From Bacillus sp. FJAT-18017 (lineage in GTDB: Bacteria > Bacillota > Bacilli > Bacillales > Cytobacillaceae): a stretch of DNA of 64,000 nt. Shown here piece by piece: positions 47,798 to 56,831 of the stretch (the first letter of the stretch is position 1; the number at the start of each line of letters is the position of its first letter). The notes beneath the pieces were generated by a model. It was not told the DNA's origin and did no database searches. It saw only the letters and a list, made by a program, of their open reading frames with translations. The DNA lies in NCBI RefSeq assembly GCF_001278805.1, contig NZ_CP012602.1:2448001-2512000 (forward strand), read 5' to 3'. Position numbers and translations under genes: made by a program.

Positions 47798-48559
47798 ATG
47801 GTGAAAACCACTATATTGGAAGCTAATAAAATAAAGAAGACATTTGGGCGGAAGATAGCATTATCTTCCCTTTCTTTTATTGTGGGGAAAGGTGAGCGAG
47901 TAGCACTTATAGGTCCTAGTGGCGCCGGTAAAACAACCCTCCTCAATACAATTGCAGGTACGGATGAGCCTGATTTGGGAGAATGGATGATTGATGGCAA
48001 GCCAAGATCCATGTTTAAAAGCGGGAAGGAATTTGCAAGGAAGGTCGGCGTCATCCGACAGCAATTTGACCTGGTTGGCCAGCTGCCTGTCATTCACAAT
48101 GTACTGGCCGGCAAACTTTCGCAGTGGGGATTAGCGAAGTCCCTCCTTTCTCTTCTGTTTCCTCAGGAAAAAGAACTTGCCCTGGAAGCACTGAGGCGTG
48201 TCGGACTTGAAGATAAAGCATATGAGGAAACATCTACTCTTTCAGGAGGAGAACAGCAGCGAGTTGCTCTTGCCCGCCTTCTCGTTCAAAAGCCGGAGAT
48301 TGTCCTGGCTGATGAGCCGGTTGCATCTCTCGACCCTGCCCGCGCAGAGGATGTGCTTGCGATTATGACAGAAATTGTTGCTGATCAAAATCAGACACTC
48401 ATTGCAAGCCTCCATTCAGTCGAGTATGCAAAGAAGTATTTTACGAGGATTATCGGCCTGAAAAATGGTGAAATACTGTTCGATTTGCCTGCTGGCGAGG
48501 TGACGGATTCCCTCCTCCAGGTTCTGTACAAATTAAAGGAGTTGCCCGAAAATGAATAA
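47798..48559 (+). CDS. ABC transporter ATPase (PhnC type)
   Basis: Energising subunit of the importer, 253 residues. Walker A is GPSGAGKTT near residue 38, signature LSGGEQQRVALAR near residue 148, Walker B VLADEPVASLDP near residue 168, with the H-loop His in ASLHSVEYA. Family is the phosphonate (PhnC) type. It starts 15 bases after the binding protein, and its stop overlaps the start of the permease by eight bases, so the three are one operon. Confidence 0.88.
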   Translation: MVKTTILEANKIKKTFGRKIALSSLSFIVGKGERVALIGPSGAGKTTLLNTIAGTDEPDLGEWMIDGKPRSMFKSGKEFARKVGVIRQQFDLVGQLPVIHNVLAGKLSQWGLAKSLLSLLFPQEKELALEALRRVGLEDKAYEETSTLSGGEQQRVALARLLVQKPEIVLADEPVASLDPARAEDVLAIMTEIVADQNQTLIASLHSVEYAKKYFTRIIGLKNGEILFDLPAGEVTDSLLQVLYKLKELPENE

Positions 48560-50192
48560 GGAAGCTGCCTTTCCGAAAATTCGCCATAAACGGCTGACAT
48601 TAACGGTTATTCTAGTATTCATTTTCATCTTGAGTCTCAGTTCAGTAGAGTGGAGCCCTGAGCTGATTCACGGCGGAGGGGGGGCAATGATTGTCCAAAT
48701 CCTAGAGGGATTGGTCTCGCCTGCCCTATCGCCCGAAATACTGAAGCAAGGGCTCGAGGCATCTTGGCTCACACTGGCGTATGCAACGGCAGGTATGTCT
48801 CTGGCAATTGTTTATGCTTTTATTGCCGGCGTTCTTGCTTCAGGGGTGCTTACAAATGGAAAGGGCTCACGCTTCTTTACCAAGCTGTTTTTCAGAGGAA
48901 TCCTTGGCTTTACTCGTGCCATCCATGAGCTCGTCTGGGCTTGGCTTTTTGTAGCTGCTATTGGACTTTCCCCTTACGCAGCAATCCTTGCCATTGCAAT
49001 TCCGTACGGGGGAATCCTCGGAAGAATTTTTGCTGATATGCTTACTGACGTATCGTCCCAGCCGATTGAGGCCTTGAAAACTGCCGGAGCCTCACGCCTT
49101 CAATTGCTTTTTTATGGATACTTACCGCTTGTACGTGCTGATATTACCAGCTATACGATGTATCGGTTTGAGTGTGCGATTCGCTCCTCCGCAATTATGA
49201 GCTTTATCGGACTAGGAGGGCTTGGTTACCAGATACAATTATCGCTTGCCGATTTAAAATATGATCAAGTCTGGACATACGTATACTTTCTAATTTTATT
49301 GGTCATTATGGTTGACCTATGGAGCAGTATTGTCCGCAGGGCGCTTTTGGAAAAAGGGAAAAAGAAGATTTTTGTGACTGGAAGGTCTTCGGCACTTATA
49401 GCTTTAATCCTTATCGGAATTTCCTGGACTTATATATATATTTCAGAAAATGCAAGCTTGTCAGCCCTTCTTACGAAAGAAAATGCTGAATATGCATCGA
49501 CTTTCTTTGGAGGAATGCTTGGTGCCGGCGAAGAGACACCAGCATTCACTAATGCCGGAAGCTGGGAAAATGCTTTAAGGCTTACCTGGGAAACCCTCGT
49601 AATGAGCATCATGGCTATCGGCTTTGCAACCATTGCAGCTTTCGTGACAGTCATACCGGCTGCCCGGAATATTGCAGATGGAAGCCTGACGACAACAAAG
49701 AACTGGTACAATTGGATATTATTCGGACTTGTGCGTATATCCTATATTTTTTCCAGGGCTGTGCCTGAACTTGTTTGGGCTATGATGATAGTGTTTATTT
49801 TTAAACCGGGAATCCTCCCTGGTGCTATTGCCCTCGCTCTTCATAATTTCGGAATCCTGGGAAAACTGTGGGCCGAAGTCATTGAAGATATGGACGCTCG
49901 ACCGGTTAGAAACCTGGCAAGTGCCGGGGCCTCCAAATGGCAGAGCTTATTTTACGGAGTCATACCTGCAGTCATGCCAAAGTTCCTGACGTATATTTTA
50001 TATCGCTGGGAAGTAATTATGAGGACAACGATTGTCGTTGGCTTCGTTGGCGCAGGAGGCCTCGGTATGCAATTCAAGCTTAGCATGAGCTTCTTCCATT
50101 ACTCTGAACTGACGCTGATCTTGATATGCTATATGATTCTCGTCATAATTGCCGACTTCGCTTCCGAAACTGCACGGAAATCGGTGAAGTAA
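48552..50192 (+). CDS. Fused ABC permease (two PhnE-like domains)
   Basis: Membrane permease of 546 residues made of two PhnE-like halves joined end to end; PhnE proteins are normally about 260-280 residues and dimerise. Both halves have an EAA cytoplasmic loop: IEALKTAGASRLQLLFYG near residue 172 and VRNLASAGASKWQSLFYG near residue 453, each followed by FIGLGGLGYQ or FVGAGGLGMQ. About 12 membrane segments are seen. The fusion presumably makes one polypeptide pore for the ATPase. It starts inside the end of the ATPase gene and ends at a strong terminator. Confidence 0.88.
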   Translation: MNKEAAFPKIRHKRLTLTVILVFIFILSLSSVEWSPELIHGGGGAMIVQILEGLVSPALSPEILKQGLEASWLTLAYATAGMSLAIVYAFIAGVLASGVLTNGKGSRFFTKLFFRGILGFTRAIHELVWAWLFVAAIGLSPYAAILAIAIPYGGILGRIFADMLTDVSSQPIEALKTAGASRLQLLFYGYLPLVRADITSYTMYRFECAIRSSAIMSFIGLGGLGYQIQLSLADLKYDQVWTYVYFLILLVIMVDLWSSIVRRALLEKGKKKIFVTGRSSALIALILIGISWTYIYISENASLSALLTKENAEYASTFFGGMLGAGEETPAFTNAGSWENALRLTWETLVMSIMAIGFATIAAFVTVIPAARNIADGSLTTTKNWYNWILFGLVRISYIFSRAVPELVWAMMIVFIFKPGILPGAIALALHNFGILGKLWAEVIEDMDARPVRNLASAGASKWQSLFYGVIPAVMPKFLTYILYRWEVIMRTTIVVGFVGAGGLGMQFKLSMSFFHYSELTLILICYMILVIIADFASETARKSVK

Positions 50193-50197
50193 TTAGT

Positions 50198-50231
50198 AAA
50201 CGCTGTAGGCTGGGGCCTACAGCGTTTTTTT
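50198..50231. terminator. Terminator between the importer operon and the GNAT gene
   Basis: AAACGCTGTAGGC, TGGG, GCCTACAGCGTTT with T tails on both strands; it includes the last codons of the minus-strand GNAT gene. Confidence 0.92.
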
Positions 50232-50777
50232 CATGTTATGGATTTCTTCCCATTCTTCTTTCAAAATGCCCATCTTAATAGAGTCAAAAAACTCCCCATT
50301 ATAGATTCGAGCTTTTCGGATCCTGGCTTCCATGGTCATTCCAAGCTTCTCGCCTACTTTTATCATCCGCTTGTTACCGGACCAGGTTGTGCAACCTATT
50401 CGATGAATAGCCATTGTCGCAAAAAGCTGGTCGATCCAGAGCTTAAAAGCTTCGGTTCCGTAACCGCCATTCCAATAAGCAGGATCGTAAATGACAATAC
50501 CAGCTTCGAGCCACAGTGATGGCTTGTGTTCCCAATAATAAGAAACAGTCCCAATTAATTTCCCATCGGCCCATATTGACCATCTTGTATTAAGGCCTTC
50601 TTCAATCAGGATGTTCAAACTAATGATATACTCTTCCTTTTCTATTCTCTTTAGCGGAAAATATGGGGCATCCCATTTTTTCCATTCGGGTTCTTCCTCG
50701 CCATAAATCATCTCCCAGAGGAGTGGCAACTCTTCTGGTGTAATTGGCTTAATGGTAACTTTCTGTCCTATTTTCAT
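50217..50777 (-). CDS. GNAT acetyltransferase (RimJ/RimL type)
   Basis: Acetyltransferase of 186 residues of the ribosomal-protein/ spermidine-like RimJ/RimL kind. It has a typical sequence: TIKPITPEELPLLWEMI at the start, IGTVSYYWEH and the acetyl-CoA segment YWNGGYGTEAFKLWIDQLF near residue 98, then IGCTTWSGNKRMIKVGEKLG. RBS lies before the ATG (TAGGAC-like, weak). Substrate unknown; it faces the importer operon tail to tail. Confidence 0.85.
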   Translation of the reverse strand: MKIGQKVTIKPITPEELPLLWEMIYGEEEPEWKKWDAPYFPLKRIEKEEYIISLNILIEEGLNTRWSIWADGKLIGTVSYYWEHKPSLWLEAGIVIYDPAYWNGGYGTEAFKLWIDQLFATMAIHRIGCTTWSGNKRMIKVGEKLGMTMEARIRKARIYNGEFFDSIKMGILKEEWEEIHNMKKTL

Positions 50778-51366
50778 CTTTTCATCCCATTCCTGTTCAG
50801 TTCAGGTTGTTTTTCGCGAAAAAACACAAGAGCAAGTCATTCAATGATAATCTCTGTGCCTACTTACTTCCTGCTTCCGGTGATGGTACCGTCTCTTCAT
50901 ATAACAGATCCTAAAGACCCTGTTATACCACGTATATATATTACTAGTTCTATTTCCTTACCTCTTGCAACAATCATAATAAAATATCCTGCTTGGTACA
51001 AATTTGAAGATTGTCAAAAACGATCTATTTTCTCCTGCGTATCATCTGAAAAGGTAATCCTGTAATGCATAATTATAATCCGCATGGGAATGCATTCTTA
51101 GCAAAGTGCTACCAATTGCTATCCCTTTTGTAGCGGATTGATAGCATCTTGTAATGCCTTTTTCAAGTGAGAAAATTAGAAGCATATTTTGCGATATCAG
51201 GAAAATAGTAAGCCCATCGAATAGAAGGATTTTTAGCGGCCCTTCTTAAAAAAGTTGACTTTTGCCCTAGAGAATATAAGATTAACTTATCTGTATTTAA
51301 CGGGTGAATTTTTAATGGCAGGCTCCATTTGACATCGATAGTTCCTGCTGGTTTAGGGGTGATTTT
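50778..51366. other. AT-rich intergenic region
   Basis: No gene is well supported. The minus strand has a frame from ATG 51070 to a TGA at 50841, interrupted by one TGA at 51014; it starts MHYRITFSDDTQEKIDRF. The plus strand has a 73-codon frame that looks like its shadow. A promoter for the MFS gene should lie near the end. Confidence 0.4.
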
Positions 51367-52533
51367 GTGGTTGAAACAAAACGCGCACTGCCGATTTTGT
51401 TTCTTATTATGTTTTTGGTGATGGTTGGATTTGGAATTATCATTCCTGTTCTTCCGTTTTACGCGGAAGAGCTTGGGGGAAGTCCGACGGAACTTGGGCT
51501 TCTAATGGCTGTCTATTCATTGATGCAGCTTATCTTTTCACCGGTATGGGGAAGGATTTCAGACAAAATTGGCAGGAAGCCTGTCATGCTTGTAGGGATT
51601 GCCGGCCTCGCTATTTCTTTTTTCCTGATGGCTGGAGCGAATTCAATGTGGACGCTGTTTGCTGCAAGAATTATTGGCGGGCTTCTTTCTTCGGCTAATA
51701 TGCCGACAACCATGGCCTATGTGGCTGACATTACAACACCTGAAAACCGCAGTAAAGGCATGGGCATAATTGGTGCGGCGGTAGGACTTGGTTTTGTGTT
51801 CGGCCCTGCAATTGGCGGTATATTTTCAAAAACTAGCCTTAGCCTTCCTTTTACCATCGCTGGTAGTTTATCCATTCTCACATTTATATTAGTTGCCCTG
51901 CTTCTTAAGGAATCCTCTTCGAAAGATTCAAGGGCATCCCAAACTCAAAAAAATGCGTCGTTTTATTCTGCACTAAAAGGTTCTTCCGGGAACCTATATT
52001 TTCTGCAGTTCTTTATTTCATTGTCGCTCGCTGGGTTGGAGGCTACATTTGCCTATTTTGCGGCTACAAAAGCAGGTTTGGATACTGTAAGTCTTGGATA
52101 TATTTTTATGATTATGGGATTGGCGGGAGCAGTGGTCCAGGGCGGTATGATTGGACCGTTGACTAAGAAATATGGTGAAGGAAAGGTCATCCAGGGAGGC
52201 ATCCTTGTATCGGCTATTGGTTTTGCACTAATTCTGCTTGTCGATAATTTCATTACTGCTGCTATATTTTTGAGCATTTTTGGTATTGGTAACGGAGTAA
52301 TCAGGCCTAGTGTTTCATCCATATTAACAAAAACAGTCACTTCAGGACATGGAAGTGTAACAGGTTTCTTGTCATCGTTTGATTCTCTTGGAAGAATACT
52401 TGGACCTCCGCTTGGCGGTCTGCTATATTCCATTTCAATTGGCCTTCCATATATTTCGGGAGCGATTCTTTCAATAATTGCGCTGATTCTTTACCAGTTT
52501 TACCGTTCGAAACAAGAGAAACTTTCTTTATAG
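51367..52533 (+). CDS. MFS drug/metabolite exporter (TetA-like)
   Basis: Twelve-helix major facilitator of 388 residues beginning at GTG with GGGGTGA upstream. Motif A is GRISDKIGRKPVMLV near residue 62, helix 4 has AARIIGGLLSSANMPTT, motif C-like GPAIGG is near residue 142, typical of proton-coupled exporters such as the tetracycline and multidrug group. The substrate cannot be inferred. It is alone in its transcript and ends before a hairpin terminator. Confidence 0.85.
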   Translation: MVETKRALPILFLIMFLVMVGFGIIIPVLPFYAEELGGSPTELGLLMAVYSLMQLIFSPVWGRISDKIGRKPVMLVGIAGLAISFFLMAGANSMWTLFAARIIGGLLSSANMPTTMAYVADITTPENRSKGMGIIGAAVGLGFVFGPAIGGIFSKTSLSLPFTIAGSLSILTFILVALLLKESSSKDSRASQTQKNASFYSALKGSSGNLYFLQFFISLSLAGLEATFAYFAATKAGLDTVSLGYIFMIMGLAGAVVQGGMIGPLTKKYGEGKVIQGGILVSAIGFALILLVDNFITAAIFLSIFGIGNGVIRPSVSSILTKTVTSGHGSVTGFLSSFDSLGRILGPPLGGLLYSISIGLPYISGAILSIIALILYQFYRSKQEKLSL

Positions 52534-52597
52534 TGTAAAAAAATCTGTAGTTTCTAAAGTAAACTAGTTCAAAATACAAAAATATAGTCTTGACACT

Positions 52598-52636
52598 AAA
52601 GCTCAGACCTTTTATAGGAATCTGGGCTTTCATTTT
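52598..52636. terminator. Terminator after the MFS gene
   Basis: AAAGCTCAGA and TCTGGGCTTT pair (one G-U) over a 13-base loop; short T run. Confidence 0.7.
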
Positions 52637-52778
52637 GCAATAGACTATTCTAGGAATCCTTTCTAGTCTCGGCTATCCTTCAAATCTCACTCCCCAAAAA
52701 ATCAAATACCTGGCAAAAGCCATAAAATTAAATTCTTTGCATATAGTGTACAAGGTATCCCATGGAAGAGGTGTAAAA

Positions 52779-53114
52779 ATGGCGGCAGGTAAAAAACTTA
52801 GTTTAATTGGGTTGGCGATAGCATTGGCAGGTATGGCATACTTGGAATCACCTTATTCACTTTTGAATAGGAATTATTATGTGGAAAAAGATACTCCTCC
52901 AGTCAGACGTGCTTCAGCAGTGACCTCTTCTATCCAGGTAACAGAGTACGAATACAGGTTTGTTGATAAACAAAATATCGGTGGTTATACAATTGAAATG
53001 TATGAGGAATATGAAGTTAGGAAGGATTCAATCGGGAACATCATCGAAAGTAAGCCAACCGGTAATTTTAATGAAATAAAATATAAAGACTACTCTTATC
53101 AATCCCACCCTTAA
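52779..53114 (+). CDS. Small secreted or membrane-anchored protein of unknown function
   Basis: Protein of 111 residues. The ATG after AAGAGGTG starts a basic tip and a hydrophobic segment (residues 7-20, LIGLAIALAGMAYL), which is a signal anchor or an uncleaved signal. The rest is a small hydrophilic beta-rich domain (VTEYEYRFVDKQNIGGYTIE, EEYEVRKDSIGNIIE) with Tyr/Lys at the end. No family is recognised. A perfect terminator follows. Confidence 0.6.
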   Translation: MAAGKKLSLIGLAIALAGMAYLESPYSLLNRNYYVEKDTPPVRRASAVTSSIQVTEYEYRFVDKQNIGGYTIEMYEEYEVRKDSIGNIIESKPTGNFNEIKYKDYSYQSHP

Positions 53115-53144
53115 AGCAACCTTTTTTCCATAAAAGGTTGCTTT
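53113..53144 (+). terminator. Terminator after the small anchored protein
   Basis: AAAGCAACCTTTT, six-base loop, AAAAGGTTGCTTT; it overlaps the stop codon. Confidence 0.85.
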
Positions 53145-53236
53145 AAATATTCAAATTTTCATAGATTTGGAATAAAATAGCGGGATTCTGGATGATTATT
53201 CCTGTATAATAAGGAAGCAAGGAGGTGATAAATGAT

Positions 53237-53566
53237 ATGAATTCAGCGATTTACGTGGGTTTACTCTTTTTAGCTTTGATTTGCTCACTTGTTCACGTAG
53301 TTATTCAGATAATGGCGGATAAAAGGCCAGGCGAAATAGTGCTCCAGTCTTTTTTCATTGCGTTCTTTATTCTTGGTTCTTCGTGCCTATGGTGGATCAT
53401 TATAGCCAATAACGAAATAACCCAGTCAATTGGCGTTTTAATTAATGGAATTGTCCTTGGCCTGATAACATTTAATAACATGCACCTATCCTTTTATTTA
53501 GATGAACACAGAGGACCTTTTGAAACAAATATGAAGCATCAACCTGAAAATCCGCGCTACATATAA
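53237..53566 (+). CDS. Small integral membrane protein of unknown function
   Basis: Protein of 109 residues; GTG at 53225 overlaps the GGAGGTG ribosome site, so the ATG at 53237 is preferred. It has three probable membrane segments (residues 4-24, 37-60 and 70-90) with a short loop DKRPGEIV and a Pro/Arg/Tyr C-terminus. No family recognised. It is on the plus strand between two unrelated genes. Confidence 0.6.
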   Translation: MNSAIYVGLLFLALICSLVHVVIQIMADKRPGEIVLQSFFIAFFILGSSCLWWIIIANNEITQSIGVLINGIVLGLITFNNMHLSFYLDEHRGPFETNMKHQPENPRYI

Positions 53567-53850
53567 TGCGCCTTTTTGCAAATTGATTTCCCTCGATTTG
53601 TAATGGCCGCAACAACAGTATTTATTCCGCACTGCTGGTATTCGTGGTCATATCGTATTGAGCGGTTTCCCGAAGCATTTCGGTGTTGTAGCTGCAAGAT
53701 GTGATTTTACAGGTTAATTCCTGCTAGAAACGCTTTTCGAAGCCGCTCCAATTTTGTACGTCCCCTACCTCCTCTGTTCTTCTATATTCACTATAACCAT
53801 AACTATTATTTTACGAGAATAAAATAGACGACAGGATTAATCCTGCCGCC
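53567..53850. other. Spacer without a supported gene
   Basis: Contains no good ORF. A perfect palindrome CAGGATTAATCCTG at 53832-53845 with flanking C/G pairs may be the terminator for the minus-strand genes that follow. Confidence 0.45.
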
Positions 53851-53991
53851 TTATTTCTTTAGTTTTTTATCCTCTTTTTCAACAAGCCGAGCAGGAGCAA
53901 ATCCTGGCCTGTCAGCAATGCTCATCGCGATAAATCCGGCAAGAATAGGCACTAGAAGACTGAATGCCCCTCCGCTACCGCCGATATCCAT
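53851..53991 (-). pseudogene. Fragment of a fructose-type PTS EIIC gene
   Basis: A 46-codon minus-strand frame contains [28 protein letters not shown] (only the strongest part, IAGF-like IADRPGFAP, is cited as key). This is a block of the fructose PTS membrane component, where IADRPG(F/L)AP occurs in full-length FruA proteins of over 400 residues. The fragment ends in a charged Lys/Glu tail, so it is a remnant or a very short fusion. It starts two bases after the nuclease stop; translation is possible but no RBS is clear. Confidence 0.55.
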
Positions 53992-53993
53992 CG

Positions 53994-55163
53994 TTATTGC
54001 CAAATTAATGAAACCCATTCAGGATGATCAATAAATGGATTACGATTATGCTGATACTGAGCGTAGATGATGTCATTCCGTTTCCGTTCAAACGCATCAA
54101 CAGGGTCCTCCATGTGCCACTGCAGTAAAACTGATTGCTTTCCATGATATGGGGCAGTACCATTGTTAACCAAGTTATTTAGCTCAAGATCGAGTTCCCC
54201 GCTGTCTCCCTCATACCGGACTGCCATGTAGAACAACATCCTTGCTACATCGCCTTTAACACTATCCCTAGGCTCCCAAGAGTCTGAATCAGTGTAATTC
54301 CCCAGCGCCTCTGTATGTTGTGTGCCTCCATTATCAAAATCCTTATTGCCGCGTGAACTATTGACACTAACATCGGTAGGGCGGAGGTGATGGAGATCGG
54401 TACCCGCGCCCATCGTTGTGCCGAAGTCGCCATGCGATTTAGCCCAGACATGCTCGCGATTCCAATCGTTCACACCTCCTCCATTTGTAAATTTGCCCTG
54501 GGAACGCCCTGTGTAAAGAAGAATGACATTATTTGTATTATTTGGATCTTCATCGGTTTTTCTAAGAGCATCCCAGACTGCATCATAGGAGATTTTAGTA
54601 TGATCATCAATGATGTTATGTAAAGCTGTTTTCAAAGCCTCCCCCGTTTTTCCCGCCGCAGAATCATAATAACCTGCAGGAGATGTCGGAGGTTCGCTTG
54701 GTTCGGCAGGTGCCGCGCTTCCCTGAAGCTCGAACGCGGTGGCATCTTTCAGGCCGGGATGTGAAAAATAAGCAGTAAGAGTACCAGTTACTTTTATGCT
54801 TTTGCCCAAAAGTGATGGATTGGAATATAACCCGTAAGAAGAACGGTAGGATGTTGGGATTTGTACATACACCATTTTCGCGGTATTACTCTCAGAAGGG
54901 CTGTCAGCTAAAGCAAGTGCATAATCATTGGGAAAATTACTTTTGACTACTGTATTGGTCGCGGTTGGCTGGCCGACAATATAGCCCTGGACGGTTTTAA
55001 CAGTACCAGATTGATTGCTGATCGCCTGTGAAACTGAAAATGGCGATGACCAAGTCCCGGTTCCTGTGGCTGCTTTTGTAATTGAAACATGCAGAGGCTC
55101 GATTACCACAAGGGCAATGAGCAGCCAGACCAGCGTTAAGGTGAATTTTAGATTTCTGTTCAT
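53994..55163 (-). CDS. Secreted endonuclease I-family nuclease with N-terminal OB-fold domain
   Basis: Exported nuclease of 389 residues. Signal peptide: basic start, hydrophobic residues 9-26, cut near AKA-type site. Residues 33-150 form a beta-barrel of the OB-like kind that precedes some Bacillus nucleases ([19 protein letters not shown]). Residues 165-389 form an endonuclease I domain: [14 protein letters not shown] near residue 234 with the catalytic His, [18 protein letters not shown] near residue 258 with the metal Asn, and [10 protein letters not shown] near the end. A linker rich in Pro/Glu/Ser lies between. It degrades extracellular DNA or RNA for nutrition. Confidence 0.9.
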   Translation of the reverse strand: MNRNLKFTLTLVWLLIALVVIEPLHVSITKAATGTGTWSSPFSVSQAISNQSGTVKTVQGYIVGQPTATNTVVKSNFPNDYALALADSPSESNTAKMVYVQIPTSYRSSYGLYSNPSLLGKSIKVTGTLTAYFSHPGLKDATAFELQGSAAPAEPSEPPTSPAGYYDSAAGKTGEALKTALHNIIDDHTKISYDAVWDALRKTDEDPNNTNNVILLYTGRSQGKFTNGGGVNDWNREHVWAKSHGDFGTTMGAGTDLHHLRPTDVSVNSSRGNKDFDNGGTQHTEALGNYTDSDSWEPRDSVKGDVARMLFYMAVRYEGDSGELDLELNNLVNNGTAPYHGKQSVLLQWHMEDPVDAFERKRNDIIYAQYQHNRNPFIDHPEWVSLIWQ

Positions 55164-55293
55164 GTAGTTCCTCCTGGGTTATTTTTAGGTTAAACAGCAA
55201 TCTCCTATTTAACCCAGTAAATAGTACCCTGTGGACAATAAGGTTAATACAAAAAAATCTATAATTGAGGTTGGGAAAATTGACTCGGACAAT

Positions 55294-55328
55294 AAAAAAC
55301 CACCCGCGAGTTTAGTTCGGCGGGCGGT
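55294..55328 (-). terminator. Terminator after the DUF2188-like gene
   Basis: ACCACCCGC and GGCGGGCGGT pair around an A/T loop; minus-strand tail TTTTTTATTG. Confidence 0.7.
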
Positions 55329-55338
55329 AAAATTATGA

Positions 55339-55617
55339 TTATTTCTTATCCTGATAATTATGCTGTTCTTCAATTCGGCCTTCATCATTATGAATATAGA
55401 CAAAAGTTCCGGCTTCCTCAGCCATCCGTTTTGCTTCCTCAACAGCTTCTGACTGAGAACTTGTTGTCAGTTCAGGTTCATCTTTGCCTTCCATTTTAAT
55501 GGCCCATCCTTCATCATCATGAGGTACCACATGGAATCGAGCCTCGTCAGTACCTGCGCGATCCTTAAAGTATTGCTTTTGTTCATCAGTTTTGATACGG
55601 CCATGGTTGTCGTTCAT
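55339..55617 (-). CDS. DUF2188-like small protein
   Basis: Protein of 92 residues. A hydrophilic start (GRIKTDEQKQYFKDRAG) is followed by the domain core FHVVPHDDEGWAIKMEGKDE, TTSSQSEAVEEAKRMAEEAG and VYIHNDEGRIEEQHNY, which fits the DUF2188 pattern of two strands, helix and HxxDGR-like loop. AAGGAGGAATAG gives the ATG start. Function is not known; it is a stress-type cytoplasmic protein by guess. Confidence 0.7.
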   Translation of the reverse strand: MNDNHGRIKTDEQKQYFKDRAGTDEARFHVVPHDDEGWAIKMEGKDEPELTTSSQSEAVEEAKRMAEEAGTFVYIHNDEGRIEEQHNYQDKK

Positions 55618-55709
55618 GTGCTATTCCTCCTTCTTTAAAGCTTATTGAACATTTACCCAATTCCAACAACGCTAAAAACAGGAAGATTCTTCTTGGGCGT
55701 TTAAGTGCA

Positions 55710-56771
55710 TTAATACTCGCGCAATGAAAACTCTTTGCCAGGCAATTTAATGTGGTTGTCCGCAAATAGCTTCGAGATAGAATGTCTAAGGTCGCTCTCA
55801 ACTCTCTCCTTAATTTCGAAGTTAAGAACGGGGAGCTCGATAAGAAACTCCATTGCATTGTCCTTAAATTCGATAAAACGAATTTCAACAGGCGGCTTTT
55901 CAAGAATTCCATCTGTTTCTTCTTTAACTTTGGTTACTGCTTCCTCAAGCAGTCGATGAACCAATCTCGAATCTGTTCCATAAAGAACATTGGTACGTAC
56001 CTGTGCTATCATTTCGGCGCCTGTTCGATTTTTTATAATTTGTTCAATGAAATACTGATTGGGTACGATTAGTGTTCCTTCTTTCGCTGTCCGAACCAGC
56101 GTTGAACGAAGGCGAATCTTTTCTACCCTTCCTACCTTCCCATCAACCTGTATAACCTCTCCGACCTCTATAGGCCTTTCAAACAGGATAATGATACCAG
56201 ATACAAAGTTCCCTGCCACGTTCCTCATCCCAAAACCAATTCCGATTCCAAGAACACCCAACACTGCTCCAAAGGCAGTCAGGTCAAGGCCGACACTCGT
56301 AAAACTAACGGCAAGAGCTGCAAACATGACCGTATAGTAAACGATTTGATTGATAGTGAATCCGAGGCCTTTATCGACTCCATAATGCTCGTACACATTC
56401 GACAGGACATATTTCGTGAAAAGTTTTACGAGTCGGTGTGCCAACGACACAATCATGAACGCGACAATAATCAGAAAAGGGGTCACGTCGACTCCGCCCT
56501 GAGAATATAAAGCCTTGAACAGCCACTTCGTCTCAGAAAAATAAAAGAGGAACAATAAAATAATCCCATAGAAGGTAAACCAGTTAATCAATGATACAGC
56601 CGACGCAAAAAAAGGTTTTTCGTGGCTGCTACGTTTTTTCGCATAACTTGAAGCAATTTTTCTTAAAATCCAGTTTAGTAGTAAAATCAACAAAGAAAAG
56701 GCGATGTATGTGACTACACGCCCGGCACTAAACTCATTGAAAATAGATAGCGTTTTCTCCAAGATGATCAC
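55710..56771 (-). CDS. MscS-type mechanosensitive channel
   Basis: Membrane channel of 353 residues. It has GTG start with AAGGA upstream, an N-terminal helix pair and four hydrophobic segments, then the pore helix AFGAVLGVLGIGIGFGMRN near residue 167 with the Gly/Ala pattern, followed by VAGNFVSGIIILFERPIEVGE and the beta-domain SDRVGRVE-like VDGKVGRVEKIRLR. Cytoplasmic C-terminus ends with acidic and basic residues. It opens with membrane tension to release solutes. The size is of the larger YhdY-like class. It is alone. Confidence 0.9.
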   Translation of the reverse strand: MIILEKTLSIFNEFSAGRVVTYIAFSLLILLLNWILRKIASSYAKKRSSHEKPFFASAVSLINWFTFYGIILLFLFYFSETKWLFKALYSQGGVDVTPFLIIVAFMIVSLAHRLVKLFTKYVLSNVYEHYGVDKGLGFTINQIVYYTVMFAALAVSFTSVGLDLTAFGAVLGVLGIGIGFGMRNVAGNFVSGIIILFERPIEVGEVIQVDGKVGRVEKIRLRSTLVRTAKEGTLIVPNQYFIEQIIKNRTGAEMIAQVRTNVLYGTDSRLVHRLLEEAVTKVKEETDGILEKPPVEIRFIEFKDNAMEFLIELPVLNFEIKERVESDLRHSISKLFADNHIKLPGKEFSLREY

Positions 56772-56831
56772 CCATAATCCTTAATACAGGACTATACCTG
56801 AGATATCATCATGGTAAACATAGCTTTGTTT

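Noticed and set aside
46895..50192. Classical phosphonate-utilisation operon
   Set aside because: No C-P lyase or phosphonatase gene is near and the binding-protein motifs fit another PhnD subfamily better; phosphonate is kept only as an alternative.
50841..51070. Minus-strand frame of about 76 codons with one TGA at codon 19, considered as a fourth selenoprotein
   Set aside because: No Cys near the TGA, no hairpin of SECIS type after it, a weak RBS and no recognised family; more likely a chance or decayed frame.
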